This document shows, in pieces, positions 8,549 through 16,669 of a stretch of 64,000 nt of DNA. This stretch comes from an uncultured Selenomonadales bacterium (GTDB taxonomy: Bacteria; Bacillota; Negativicutes; Selenomonadales; Selenomonadaceae): assembly GCA_900315155.1 (NCBI GenBank), contig OMYB01000006.1, positions 62,001 through 126,000 on the forward strand, given 5' to 3'. Below the pieces are notes generated by a model. It worked only from the letters and a program-made list of their open reading frames with translations. It made no database searches and was not told the origin of the DNA. A program made the translations under genes and the position numbers. Position 1 is the stretch's first letter, and the number at the start of each line of letters is the position of its first letter.

Positions 8549-9795
8549 AACTCAAACTTCGCAGGTGCATAAGCGCCTGTGAGCCTTGAAAATCCTGCCG
8601 CATCAACTGGCGGCGCTTTACCCTGTTGCTGTCTGGCAAGATCATTCAGGATACCATCACGCCGCTTACGGGCGAGGACCGGAAAAACGTGTTCATCATC
8701 GACGACTCGCTTTTCAGCCGTAACCGCTCTAAAAAGGTGGAGCTTTTGGCCAAGGTTTTCGACCATGCGCATCACGAATACGTCTATGGTTTCCGCATGC
8801 TGACACTCGGCTGGTCGGACGGCAACACCTTCCTGCCCGTCAGCCATTGCCTACTTTCCACGGAAAACGCCAAGAACCGCAAGGCAGAGGCCTCAGCTGC
8901 CATCGACCCGCGCACCAACGGCGGCCGTCAGCGCAAGCTGGCGCAGCAGAAATGCACGGATGTGGCCTGGAAGCTGCTGAAAGAGGCGGCAGAGGCTGGC
9001 ATCCCAGCCAAGCATGTGCTTTTTGACACGTGGTTCTGCTCGCCATCGGCGCTCATCAAAATCAAGCAGGGAATCCATTTGGATGCTATCGCCATGACGA
9101 AGAAAAGCTCCAAGATGCGTTACCGCTATCAAGGCAAAATGCAGTCCGTCATGGACATCTACAAGCAGTGCCGGAAACGTCGCGGCCGCGCCAAATATCT
9201 CCTGTCTGTAGAGGCCGAAGCGGTCAAAGGCGATGATGCTATACCTGTGCGGCTGGTCTTCGTGCGCAACCGCAATAAGCGGAGCCAGTATCTCGTGCTT
9301 GTGAGCACGGATATGTCGCTCAGCGAAGAGGAAATCATCCAGCTATACGGCAAACGCTGGGGCATTGAGGTGTTCTTCAGGGTTTGCAAATCCTATCTGC
9401 GTCTCGCCCGCGACTGCCGTGCCATCTCCTACGACGCCATGACCGCGCACGTGGCCGTGGTATTCACACGTTACGCCATGCTCGCAGTCGAGCAACGCGA
9501 AAACATAGATGAGCGTAGTTTCGGCGACTTATTCTACCTCGCAAATGAGGAACTGAGTGACCTGCCTTACTACGAGGCCTTATGCCGTGTCATGTCGGAA
9601 TTTGCGGACTTCATCCAGCAGCACTGCCTGTTGGACGAAACCGTCATCAGCAACATGCTTGACATATTCATGGAGCAACTGCCCAATATCTGGACTAAAG
9701 ACCTACGTGAATGTGCCTGACGCTGGGATTGGGAGGCTTTAGAATGTTGATTTTTCAAGGCACATAGGCTGTTTGCCATGTGCGAAGTTTGAGTT
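8549..9795 (+). mobile_element. IS4-family insertion sequence, internally deleted
   Basis: The ends are AACTCAAACTTCGCA (8549-8563) and its exact complement TGCGAAGTTTGAGTT (9781-9795). The repeats extend imperfectly: after 19 bases with 10 matches both ends read GCCTTGAAAA inward (8583-8592 and the complement at 9752-9761), giving about 44-bp terminal inverted repeats. The transposase frame begins directly after the left repeat without its N-terminus, so internal sequence was lost while both ends survive. No target duplication is visible in the flanks. It could still be moved by a related transposase acting in trans. Confidence 0.85.
8590..9720 (+). pseudogene. IS4-family transposase, N-terminally truncated
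   Basis: The frame opens after a stop at 8587-8589 and reads RINWRRFTLLLSGKII, a motif that in full-length relatives lies roughly 100 residues into the protein. The DDE catalytic set is present: Asp in IIDDSLF, Asp in FDTWFCS, and Glu in the Y-(2)-R-(3)-E-(6)-K signature YGKRWGIEVFFRVCK. The catalytic core therefore looks intact, but the N-terminal DNA-binding part and the native start are missing. TTG 8626 could initiate a shorter protein, with no clear Shine-Dalgarno site. Activity is doubtful. Confidence 0.82.
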
Positions 9796-9809
9796 CTTAA
9801 GTGTTTTTG

Positions 9810-9829
9810 CCAAAGGACGATTCCTTTGG
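9810..9829. repeat. 8-bp inverted repeat beside the IS
   Basis: CCAAAGGA (9810-9817) and TCCTTTGG (9822-9829) form a perfect hairpin with a 4-base loop. There is no T-tract on either strand's 3' side, so it is not a terminator. It lies between the IS right end and the IS607-like remnant and may be a remnant of mobile DNA. Confidence 0.4.
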
Positions 9830-9889
9830 GAGGAAGAAACTGCTGCTAAGTATATAGAATCGTACCATGGTATGTAGTATGATATAGGT

Positions 9890-9976
9890 ATGGATAAGTA
9901 TAAAACGAAAGAATTCGCAGAGATGGTGCATGTCACCGTCCGCACGCTGCAGAAATGGGATGTGACGGAAAGCTGA
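9890..9976 (+). pseudogene. Remnant of IS607-type resolvase / MerR-like HTH gene
   Basis: Twenty-eight codons, ATG to TGA, reading MDKYKTKEFAEMVHVTVRTLQKWD. This matches the N-terminal MerR-like winged-helix start of IS607-family serine recombinases (KxKEFAxxxxVxxxTLxxWD). The gene then breaks off with VTES and a stop. The short product would have only the first helices of the HTH and no catalytic Ser. It ends 15 bases before birA, and birA's Shine-Dalgarno site follows it directly. It is most likely a fragment left by imprecise loss of a mobile element. Confidence 0.6.
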
Positions 9977-9991
9977 AGGGAGGAACCGTTT

Positions 9992-10978
9992 ATGCGTGGA
10001 GATATCCTTTCGCTCCTGCGTGTGCCGGGAGATGGATATGTATCGGGCGAGGACATCGCCGAAAAACTGGGGATAACGCGGACGGCCGTGTGGAAACATA
10101 TTCAGGAACTGCGCCAGGCCGGCTACAAGATCGAGAGCCGCAGCCGCCATGGATACCGTCTCTGTGAGACGCCGGATCTGCTGCTGCCGGAGGAGATTCG
10201 CGAACATCTGCATACCAAGGTCATCGGCCAGCATATCGTCTACAGTGACGAGACGCGCTCGACGAACGAGGATGCGAAGAAACTGGCTGCTGCCGGAGCT
10301 GCGGATGGCACGGTCGTGATCACGGAGTTTCAGGGAGACGGCCATGGGCGCCTCTCCCGCGGCTGGTTCTCGCCGAAATACAAAGGCGTGCTGTGCTCCA
10401 TTATCCTGTATCCGGACTATGTGCTGCCGCAGGAGGCGCCGAAGTTCACGCTGCTCGCAGCCGTTGCCGTCGTGCGCGCGATGCGGGCAAGTGGTGTCGA
10501 GGCAGGCATCAAGTGGCCGAACGACATTCTCTTTGAGGGGAAAAAGCTCACGGGTATCCTCACGGAAATGGAAGCCGCGATGGAGCATATTCATTACATC
10601 GTTCCCGGCATCGGCGTCAACGTGAATACGACGCTGGAGGAACTGCCTGAGGAAGTCCGTGAGAAGGCGACGTCCATGCGCATCGCAGCGGGCCATCCCA
10701 TTGACCGCGTCACGTTCACGGCCGATATGCTCAACGCGCTCGAGGAGCTGCTGCTGTCCGTGAAGAAAGATGGCTTTGCTCCGGTTATGGAGGAATGGAA
10801 GGCGTACAGCGTGACGCTCGGACAGGATGTGCGCGTCATCGGCATGAATCGTCAGGGTGACTTCACGGGACGCGCCGTGGACATCGATGAGAGCGGTGCG
10901 CTGCTCGTCGACACGGAGGATGGGCGGAAACGCGTCCTCGCAGGCGATGTCTCGATCCGTCCGCATGAACAAAAATAG
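9992..10978 (+). CDS. birA: Bifunctional biotin operon repressor / biotin-protein ligase
   Basis: 328 residues. An N-terminal winged helix (about 1-60: VSGEDIAEKLGITRTAVWKHIQELR) precedes the ligase domain, with GDGHGRLSRGWFSP as the biotinyl-AMP loop, KWPNDI (about 169-174) and a C-terminal SH3-like domain. It activates biotin with ATP and attaches it to carboxylase lysines; the HTH makes it a likely biotin-dependent repressor. The loop has LSRGW where many relatives have RGRxW. ATG 9992 follows GGGAGGAACC. Upstream DNA up to 9976 is mobile-element debris, so its native promoter may have been replaced. Confidence 0.95.
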   Translation: MRGDILSLLRVPGDGYVSGEDIAEKLGITRTAVWKHIQELRQAGYKIESRSRHGYRLCETPDLLLPEEIREHLHTKVIGQHIVYSDETRSTNEDAKKLAAAGAADGTVVITEFQGDGHGRLSRGWFSPKYKGVLCSIILYPDYVLPQEAPKFTLLAAVAVVRAMRASGVEAGIKWPNDILFEGKKLTGILTEMEAAMEHIHYIVPGIGVNVNTTLEELPEEVREKATSMRIAAGHPIDRVTFTADMLNALEELLLSVKKDGFAPVMEEWKAYSVTLGQDVRVIGMNRQGDFTGRAVDIDESGALLVDTEDGRKRVLAGDVSIRPHEQK

Positions 10979-10992
10979 GGAGGACTATCCTT

Positions 10993-11802
10993 TTGTTATT
11001 GGTACTCGATATCGGCAACAGCAACATCGTGCTGGGTGCCTATGAAGGCAAGACGCTGACGCATCATTGGCGTATTTCAACGGATCGTCAGAAGACGGGC
11101 GATGAATACGGCATGCTGTTCAACAACCTGTTCAATTACCAGGGCATGAAGATGGATGACATTCATGCCATCATTATTTCTTCGGTCGTTCCGCCGCTCA
11201 TCGTTCCCATGGTCAAGATGTGTGAGCGTTATTTCCACATCCATCCGCTCGTCGTGGGACCGGGCATCCGCACGGGCATCCGCCTGCATTACGAAAACCC
11301 GCGCGCCATCGGTGCCGATCGCATTGTGAACGTGGTCGGCGCCTACGAGCAGTACGGTGGGAACCTTATCGTCATCGATATCGGAACGGCGACGACGTTT
11401 GATGTCGTGGGTGAGGAAGGCGACTTCCTTGGCGGCGTCATCGCACCGGGCATCGGACCGAGTGCGGATGCGCTGTTCCAGAGTGCGGCCCAGCTGCCGC
11501 GCATCGAGCTCGTGCCGCCGAAGCAGGTCATCTGCCGCAGCACGATCCAGGGCATGCAGGCGGGCATCATTTTCGGCTATGTGGGGCAGATCGATGCGAT
11601 CGTGACCCGCATCAAGGCGGAGTACGGAAGACCCATGAAGGTCATCGCGACGGGCGGCCTTGCGCGCATGATCGCACGGGAGTCGCAGACCATCGACCAG
11701 GTCGACCATTTCCTCACGCTCACGGGCCTGCGCGCGGTCTACGAGCGCAACGAGGATAAGCACCGCGAAAGGAATCCAAAGCATGACGATGAAACTCGGT
11801 AA
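10993..11802 (+). CDS. coaX: Type III pantothenate kinase
   Basis: 269 residues of the ASKHA fold. LLVLDIGNSNIVLGAYEG is the phosphate-1 motif with catalytic Asp, DRIVNVVGA the region near the pantothenate site, and VIDIGTATTFDVV with GGVIAPG the phosphate-2 and adenosine parts. It makes 4'-phosphopantothenate, the first step of CoA synthesis, and this type usually needs a monovalent cation. The TTG start at 10993 follows GGGAGG (10978-10983) by 9 bases. The 3' end overlaps dusB by 20 bases, and birA ends 14 bases upstream, so birA-coaX-dusB look like one operon. Confidence 0.95.
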   Translation: MLLVLDIGNSNIVLGAYEGKTLTHHWRISTDRQKTGDEYGMLFNNLFNYQGMKMDDIHAIIISSVVPPLIVPMVKMCERYFHIHPLVVGPGIRTGIRLHYENPRAIGADRIVNVVGAYEQYGGNLIVIDIGTATTFDVVGEEGDFLGGVIAPGIGPSADALFQSAAQLPRIELVPPKQVICRSTIQGMQAGIIFGYVGQIDAIVTRIKAEYGRPMKVIATGGLARMIARESQTIDQVDHFLTLTGLRAVYERNEDKHRERNPKHDDETR

Positions 11803-12769
11803 GTTTACGTTCGACGCGCCCGTGTTCCTCGCACCGATGGCCGGCGTGACCGATGCGTCCTACCGCATCCTTGCGCATGATATGGGCTGCCCGCTCTGCT
11901 ATGCCGAGATGGTGAGCAGTACGGGCATCCATTTCCGCAACGAGCACACGCTGAAGATGCTTCGGTCGCGGGAGGAGGAGCGTCCGCTTGCGATGCAGAT
12001 CTTCGCGAACGATGCAACGCTTGCCGCTGAGGCTGCGGCGTATGTCGAGCAGCTCGGCAGCGCGGATATCCTCGATTTCAACATGGGATGCCCGGCGCCC
12101 AAGATCGTGAAGAACGGGGAAGGGTCGGCGCTCATGCGCGAACCGGAGAAGGCTTCGGCTATCCTCACGGCCATCCGCCAGGCTGTGAAGATGCCCTTCA
12201 CGGTCAAGATGCGCATCGGCTGGGACGAAGATCACATCAATGTCGTTGAGATGGCGAAGCGCGCGGAGGCAGCGGGCTGCGAGGCCATCACGGTGCACGG
12301 CCGCACGCGCGAGCAATTCTATATGGGAAAAGCGGACTGGACGAAGATCGCCGAGGTCAAAAAGGCGGTTTCGATTCCTGTCATCGCGAACGGGGATGTC
12401 CGCACCTATGACGACCTCGATGCGATTTTCGGGGAGACGGGGGCGGACGGCGTCATGATCGGCAGAGCGGCACAGGGCAATCCCTGGATTTTCCGCCAGA
12501 TGACGCATTACCTGCGGACAGGCGAGCGGCTCGCCGGGCCGACCATCCCCGAGCGCGTGGCGGTCATGCAGCGCCATCTCGACCTGCTGCTCGCCGATAA
12601 GGGCGAGTATGTCGGCATCCGTGAGATGCGCAAGCATGCGGCATGGTATACGCGCGGCATCACGCATGGAGCCCTGCTGCGGGACCGCTTCAACAAGGCG
12701 GAATCGCGGGCGGATTTCACGGCCGTGCTCGACGACATGCTGGCGATGGCGGCAGCACTTGAAGCATAA
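11783..12769 (+). CDS. dusB: tRNA-dihydrouridine synthase
   Basis: 328 residues. FLAPMAGVTDASYR binds FMN, DFNMGCPAPKIVKNGEGSA carries the catalytic Cys used by Dus enzymes, VKMRIGW and TVHGRTREQFYMG line the FMN site, and VMIGRAAQGNPWIF is the phosphate loop. It reduces uridines in the tRNA D-loop with NADPH. The DusB assignment rests on the motif wording and the Firmicutes context; the target position is inferred. ATG 11783 lies inside the end of coaX, behind GAAAGGA, as is usual for coupled genes. Confidence 0.92.
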   Translation: MTMKLGKFTFDAPVFLAPMAGVTDASYRILAHDMGCPLCYAEMVSSTGIHFRNEHTLKMLRSREEERPLAMQIFANDATLAAEAAAYVEQLGSADILDFNMGCPAPKIVKNGEGSALMREPEKASAILTAIRQAVKMPFTVKMRIGWDEDHINVVEMAKRAEAAGCEAITVHGRTREQFYMGKADWTKIAEVKKAVSIPVIANGDVRTYDDLDAIFGETGADGVMIGRAAQGNPWIFRQMTHYLRTGERLAGPTIPERVAVMQRHLDLLLADKGEYVGIREMRKHAAWYTRGITHGALLRDRFNKAESRADFTAVLDDMLAMAAALEA

Positions 12770-12791
12770 GAAACAGAAAGGGAGATAACGT

Positions 12792-14180
12792 ATGGCAGAA
12801 GAAAAAAAGGATTCTGTATGGAGTCAGTATAGCGATGCAGAGAAGGCGGAACTCGAGAAGCTCGCCACGGGGTATAAGGCATTCCTCTCACAGTGCAAGA
12901 CAGAGCGCGAGAGCGCGGCTGAGGCGGTCCGTCAGGCAGAGGCGGCAGGCTACCGCAATCTTCTCGATGTCATCGAAAAGGGCGAGAAGCTGAAGCCGGG
13001 TGACAAAGTCTATGCTGTCAATATGAAGAAGGCCGTCGTGCTCTTTCACATTGGCGATGAGCCGCTCGAGAAGGGCCTCACGATCCTCGGCGCGCATATC
13101 GATACCTGCCGCCTCGATGTGAAGCAGAATCCGCTCTACGAGAACGGCGGCCTCGCCTACCTCGATACGCATTACTACGGCGGCATCAAGAAATACCAGT
13201 GGGTCACGCTGCCGCTCGCGATGCACGGCGTCGTCGCGAAAAAAGACGGTTCTGTCGTAGAGATCTGCATCGGCGAGGAGGAAAAGGATCCGGTATTCTG
13301 CGTGACGGATCTGCTCATCCATCTTTCGCAGGAGCAGATGAAGAAGACCGGGGCGAAGGTCGTCGAAGGCGAAAAACTCGACGTGCTTGTCGGCAACTAT
13401 CCGCTCAAAGAGAAGGATAAGGAATCCGTCAAGGCCGGCGTGCTGAAGCTCATTCAGGATAAGTACGGCATCGAAGAGGACGATTTCCTCTCGGCCGAGC
13501 TCGTACTCGTGCCGGCTGGCAAGGCCCGTGATCTCGGCTTCGACCGCAGCATGATCCTTGCGTATGGACAGGATGACCGCGTCTGTGCCTATACGAGCCT
13601 CGTGGCCATGCTGGAGATGGACCATCCGCGCCGCACGGCCTGCTGCCTGCTCGTCGATAAAGAGGAAATCGGCAGCGTCGGTGCAACGGGCATGCAGTCG
13701 CATTTCTTCGAGAATGTCTGTGCGGAACTCATGAATGCCTGCGGCGTTTACAGCGAACTTGGCCTGCGCCGCATGCTCGCCAATTCGAAGATGCTGTCTT
13801 CGGACGTTTCGAGCGCCTATGATGCCCTCTATGCAGAGTCTTACGATAAGAAGAATGTCGCCTATCTCGGGCGCGGCATGGTCTTCAACAAATTTACGGG
13901 CGCGCGCGGGAAATCGGGTTCGAACGATGCGAATGCGGAGTACCTCGGTGAAATCCGCCGCATCATGGATAAGCACGACGTCCATTTCCAGCTCGCAGAA
14001 CTCGGCAAGGTCGATCTCGGCGGCGGTGGTACGATCGCCTACATCATGAGCCTCTATGGCATGCAGGTCATAGACAGCGGTGTCGGCGTCATGAGCATGC
14101 ACGCACCGTGGGAAGCTACGAGCAAGATCGATATCTACGAGACGAAGAAAGGCTATATGGCATTCCTGCAGGAAGCCTGA
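12792..14180 (+). CDS. M18-family zinc aminopeptidase
   Basis: 462 residues, family length. Metal-ligand motifs in order are GAHIDTC (His, Asp), VDKEEIGSVGATG (the catalytic Glu pair), and the late VMSMHAPWEATSKID with the last His. M18 enzymes are cytoplasmic dodecamers that remove N-terminal residues, often acidic ones; the specificity here is unknown. ATG 12792 follows AAAGGGAGATAA. It lies 22 bases after dusB and ends at a strong bidirectional terminator facing deoD. Confidence 0.92.
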   Translation: MAEEKKDSVWSQYSDAEKAELEKLATGYKAFLSQCKTERESAAEAVRQAEAAGYRNLLDVIEKGEKLKPGDKVYAVNMKKAVVLFHIGDEPLEKGLTILGAHIDTCRLDVKQNPLYENGGLAYLDTHYYGGIKKYQWVTLPLAMHGVVAKKDGSVVEICIGEEEKDPVFCVTDLLIHLSQEQMKKTGAKVVEGEKLDVLVGNYPLKEKDKESVKAGVLKLIQDKYGIEEDDFLSAELVLVPAGKARDLGFDRSMILAYGQDDRVCAYTSLVAMLEMDHPRRTACCLLVDKEEIGSVGATGMQSHFFENVCAELMNACGVYSELGLRRMLANSKMLSSDVSSAYDALYAESYDKKNVAYLGRGMVFNKFTGARGKSGSNDANAEYLGEIRRIMDKHDVHFQLAELGKVDLGGGGTIAYIMSLYGMQVIDSGVGVMSMHAPWEATSKIDIYETKKGYMAFLQEA

Positions 14181-14195
14181 TGTGGCGATAGCATC

Positions 14196-14261
14196 GACAG
14201 AAAAAATCCCCCGGATATCCGCGGCAGTGAGCTGCTGGGATGTCCGGGGGATTTTTCTGTC
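14196..14261. terminator. Bidirectional terminator between aminopeptidase gene and deoD
   Basis: GACAGAAAAAATCCCCCGGA begins one arm (14196-14220); the other arm (14238-14261) contains TCCGGGGGATTTTTCTGTC. The long GC stem is flanked by A-tract and T-tract on each side and can serve both convergent genes. Confidence 0.92.
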
Positions 14262-14287
14262 AGATTCAGGGATAATGGGGGTAAGGA

Positions 14288-14998
14288 TTAGTCGGCGATG
14301 ACGGTGTCGAGGGCGATTTTCATCATATCCTGGAACGTCGTCTGGCGCTCCTCCGCCGTGCAGGCCTCGCCCGTGAGGAGATGGTCGCTGACCGTGAAGA
14401 TGCCCAGAGCCTGGACATGTGCCTCAGCAGCGAGCGTGTAGAGAGCTGCGGTCTCCATCTCGACGGCGAGGACGCCGTACTTGCGGAGACGGTCGCTGTC
14501 GACATCCGGATCGTAGAAACGGTCTGCGGAGAAGATGTTGCCGACGCGGACGTTCTTCTTCAGGTCGCGTGCGCTCTTGACGGCTTTCTCGAGCAGGTCG
14601 AAGTCTGCAATCGGCGCGTAGTTGATGACCGGTCCGAAGATGCTTCTCAGCGTGGAGGAATCCGTCGTGGCACCTTCAGCGATGAGGACGTCGCGGATCT
14701 TGACATCCGGATGCATGCCACCGCACGTACCGACGCGGATGAGCTTCTTGCAGCCGAACTCATGGATGAGCTCGTGCACGTAGATGGAGATGGACGGAAT
14801 GCCCATGCCCGTGCCCTGTACGGAGACGGGAACGCCTTTGTACGTGCCCGTGTAACCGAGGATGTTGCGGACGCTCGTATAGAGCTTCGGGTTCTCGAGG
14901 AAATTCTCTGCGATGAACTTTGCACGCAGCGGATCACCCGGGAGGAGGATACGCTCAGCGACGTCGCCTTTTTCTGCACCAATATGCGGAGTTGCCAT
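14288..14998 (-). CDS. deoD: Purine-nucleoside phosphorylase, DeoD type
   Basis: 236 residues, the hexameric bacterial PNP length. [14 protein letters not shown] holds the phosphate-binding Gly and Arg, [12 protein letters not shown] the second phosphate-binding Arg, [12 protein letters not shown] the ribose-binding Glu, and [11 protein letters not shown] the catalytic Asp. It splits purine nucleosides with phosphate to the base and ribose-1-phosphate in the cytoplasm, and so complements hpt in this window. On the minus strand, AGAGGG precedes its ATG. It is alone in its unit, convergent with the aminopeptidase gene and divergent from rnpB. Confidence 0.95.
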   Translation of the reverse strand: MATPHIGAEKGDVAERILLPGDPLRAKFIAENFLENPKLYTSVRNILGYTGTYKGVPVSVQGTGMGIPSISIYVHELIHEFGCKKLIRVGTCGGMHPDVKIRDVLIAEGATTDSSTLRSIFGPVINYAPIADFDLLEKAVKSARDLKKNVRVGNIFSADRFYDPDVDSDRLRKYGVLAVEMETAALYTLAAEAHVQALGIFTVSDHLLTGEACTAEERQTTFQDMMKIALDTVIAD

Positions 14999-15038
14999 AA
15001 TACTAGTCCCTCTTTCTTGTTATCTGAAAATTGTAAAT

Positions 15039-15067
15039 CGTATATTGCTAGTATAAACGATAGTAAA
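15039..15067 (-). promoter_or_regulatory. Possible deoD promoter
   Basis: On the minus strand TTTACT (15062-15067), a 17-base spacer and TATACG (15039-15044). Both boxes deviate from consensus. The position, about 40 bases before the deoD start, is reasonable. Confidence 0.35.
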
Positions 15068-15167
15068 CAGGAAAGAAAGGTCGGGTGTCCCTTTTTCACG
15101 AACCCATTGAAAAAGGAGCGAAATCGAGTCGGTTTTTTCGCCATTTCAGCTTTTTTTAGCACCTGCC

Positions 15168-15197
15168 TTGACAGCTTAATCCTAAATGTGATATAAT
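15168..15197 (+). promoter_or_regulatory. Promoter of rnpB
   Basis: TTGACA (15168-15173), an 18-base spacer and TGATATAAT, an extended -10 with perfect TATAAT (15192-15197). The predicted start, near 15204, agrees with the first base pair of RNase P RNA helix P1. Confidence 0.88.
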
Positions 15198-15206
15198 CGC
15201 ATTCGT

Positions 15207-15566
15207 TGATATAAGTCGTCAGGACAATCGCGGCTGCCTTAGGGCAGATGAGGAAAGTCCGGGCTCCATAGGGCAGTGTGCTGGATAACGTCCAGCGAGG
15301 GCGACCTCAGGGAAAGTGCCATAGAGATTTAGACCGCCTGAGCAATCAGGTAAGGGTGGAAAGGTGCGGTAAGAGCGCACCAGCAGTCATGTGAGTGGCT
15401 GGCTAGGTAAACCCCACACGGAGCAAGACCAAATAGGGAAGGGATGATGCGGCCCGCGGATCCTTCCGGGTTGCGTCGCTTGAGCCGGCAGGCAACTGCC
15501 GTGCCTAGATAAATGATTGTCACCGCTTCGGCGGAACAGAACTCGGCTTATTGATTGCTTATATCG
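15207..15566 (+). ncRNA. rnpB: RNase P RNA, class A
   Basis: The RNA shows the conserved segments of bacterial RNase P RNA: GAGGAAAGTCCGGGCTCC near the 5' end, AGGGTGGAAAGGTGCGGTAAGAGCGCACC in the middle (positions about 15353-15381), GGTAAACCCCAC, and ACAGAACTCGGCTTAT near the 3' end. Helix P1 forms between GATATAAG (15208-15215) and CTTATATC (15558-15565). It is the catalytic RNA that cuts 5' leaders from pre-tRNAs. The layout looks like ancestral type A rather than the B type of Bacillus; that typing is by eye. Its own promoter and terminator flank it. Confidence 0.95.
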
Positions 15567-15585
15567 ACTTATTTCGTCGAAATCT

Positions 15586-15609
15586 GGCTGCCCTTGGACA
15601 GCCTGTTTT
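15586..15609 (+). terminator. Terminator of rnpB
   Basis: GGCTG (15586-15590) pairs with CAGCC (15599-15603) with further CC/GG pairing inside, followed by TGTTTT, 20 bases after the RNase P RNA end. Confidence 0.6.
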
Positions 15610-15763
15610 CATACCTGGTGTTTTTCTGAAAACAATCTGAAAGCTGTTTCCAGTGGACAGATCCGTTTCGGAGGATCCCTGACAACTTCATCGTATGCTT
15701 GCGGCAGCTCCACAGCCGCATGACATAAATTATGGGTTATATAAAAGATAAAAGAAAAGATAA
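15610..15763 (+). other. Interval between rnpB and riboswitch; small hairpins only
   Basis: No gene is seen. GATCC (15661 region) with GGATC, and TGCGGC with GCCGCA around 15699-15720, can form small hairpins. A promoter for the riboswitch transcript must lie here; ATGACA (15720-15725) and TATAAA (15740-15745) are the nearest boxes but the 14-base spacing is too short to trust. Confidence 0.4.
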
Positions 15764-15912
15764 ACAAGCCGAATCTAACCCAGGAGCGGGGGAACCAAGT
15801 TTTGGGGTGAACGCTTTGCTCAGGCAGTGCGATGCTAACGTCAATCTGGCTGAAATCAGCGAGGGTGGTCTTCTCTACCCGAACCCGGCAGCTAACCTCG
15901 TAGGCGAATAGA
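15764..15912 (+). promoter_or_regulatory. Cyclic di-AMP riboswitch (ydaO-yuaA type)
   Basis: Conserved blocks of the ydaO family occur in order: CCGAATCTAACCCAGGAGCG, then GGGGGAACCAA with TTTTGGGGTGAA, and near the end CCGAACCCGGCAGCTAACCTC followed by GTAGGCG (last block split at 15883-15907). The short outer helix GCC/GGC encloses them. This RNA binds two c-di-AMP molecules and usually switches off cell-wall hydrolase and osmolyte genes when c-di-AMP is high. Here it leads straight into an NlpC/P60 hydrolase gene 16 bases downstream, a classic regulon member. I see no separate terminator stem, so control may act through the 3' GAGAGAGGAG Shine-Dalgarno region. Confidence 0.92.
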
Positions 15913-15927
15913 GAGAGGAGTGGCTTT

Positions 15928-16593
15928 TTGAGTAAAGCAATACGTGTATTCACATTATCCATGGTCCTTTTGTGCTGGTTTTCGGTGGTGGCAGCTGCGT
16001 CTGCCTTCCGCGTCGGTGACCAGGGAACGGATGTAGCAGAGATCCAGAGACAGCTTCATAGCCTCGGTTACGATGTTATGGCTGATGGGGATTTCGGTCC
16101 GGCAACGACGGAGGCTGTTAAGGCATTCCAGGTCTCCCGTGGTCTCGAGGCTGATGGCCTCGTTGGTGCTTCGACTTACACCGCCCTGCTCGGCAAGTCC
16201 ATGCCTGTGGTCAAACACAGCATGAACGCCATGAGCCGTTCGGTTATCTCGGAGTCCATGAACTACATCGGTGTTCCTTACGTGTTCGGCGGTACGACGC
16301 CGAGCGGTTTCGATTGCTCCGGTTATGTGCGCTATGTGTTTGCGAAAGCAGGTATCTATCTTCCGCGCACGGCCGATGCCCAGTATGAATGCGGCTACGC
16401 CGTAACGACGAGCGAGCTCGCTCCGGGAGACCTCGTGTTCTTCTCGACGTACGAGCCGGGTGCCTCCCACGTAGGTATCTATCTTGGTGATGGCAACTTC
16501 ATCAACGCTTCGTCCAGCCGTGGCGTATCCATCGCATCGCTGTACAGCTCCTATTGGGGCTCCTGCTACATCGGTGCCCGCCGCGTGATGTAA
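15928..16593 (+). CDS. Secreted NlpC/P60 endopeptidase with peptidoglycan-binding domain
   Basis: 221 residues. A signal peptide (about 1-25, ending VVAAASA) is followed by a PG_binding_1 repeat (about 29-86: GDQGTDVAEIQRQLHSLGY, GDFGPATTEAVKAFQ) and an NlpC/P60 domain (about 102-221) with catalytic Cys in FDCSGYVRYVF and His in SHVGIYLGDG. Such enzymes cut D-iGlu-mDAP-type bonds in stem peptides during wall growth or cell separation. The TTG start at 15928 follows GAGAGGAG. Control by the c-di-AMP riboswitch directly upstream is the expected regulation. A terminator follows at 16610. Confidence 0.94.
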   Translation: MSKAIRVFTLSMVLLCWFSVVAAASAFRVGDQGTDVAEIQRQLHSLGYDVMADGDFGPATTEAVKAFQVSRGLEADGLVGASTYTALLGKSMPVVKHSMNAMSRSVISESMNYIGVPYVFGGTTPSGFDCSGYVRYVFAKAGIYLPRTADAQYECGYAVTTSELAPGDLVFFSTYEPGASHVGIYLGDGNFINASSSRGVSIASLYSSYWGSCYIGARRVM

Positions 16594-16609
16594 TGACTCT
16601 GCATGTTTT

Positions 16610-16637
16610 GAGAGGCCGGATGGCCTCTCCTTTTTTT
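16610..16637 (+). terminator. Terminator after NlpC/P60 gene
   Basis: GAGAGGCC (16610-16617) pairs with GGCCTCTC (16622-16629) around a 4-base loop and is followed by a run of seven T. Confidence 0.95.
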
Positions 16638-16669
16638 CTATCTTTTTAGGCATTTCGGGAGGAATCCAT

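Noticed and set aside
8539..9806. Target-site duplication flanking the IS4-type element
   Set aside because: The bases outside the two ends (TTTGTTATAT and CTTAAGTGTT) do not repeat.
311..9879. TATGTAGTA shared by the palindrome at 305-319 and the region at 9871-9879
   Set aside because: A nine-base match is expected by chance in this length, and the second copy is not palindromic in the same way.
14381..15196. 271-residue plus-strand frame over deoD and its upstream region
   Set aside because: The minus-strand DeoD motifs are unambiguous, and this frame reads as an Asp/Arg/Val-rich shadow.
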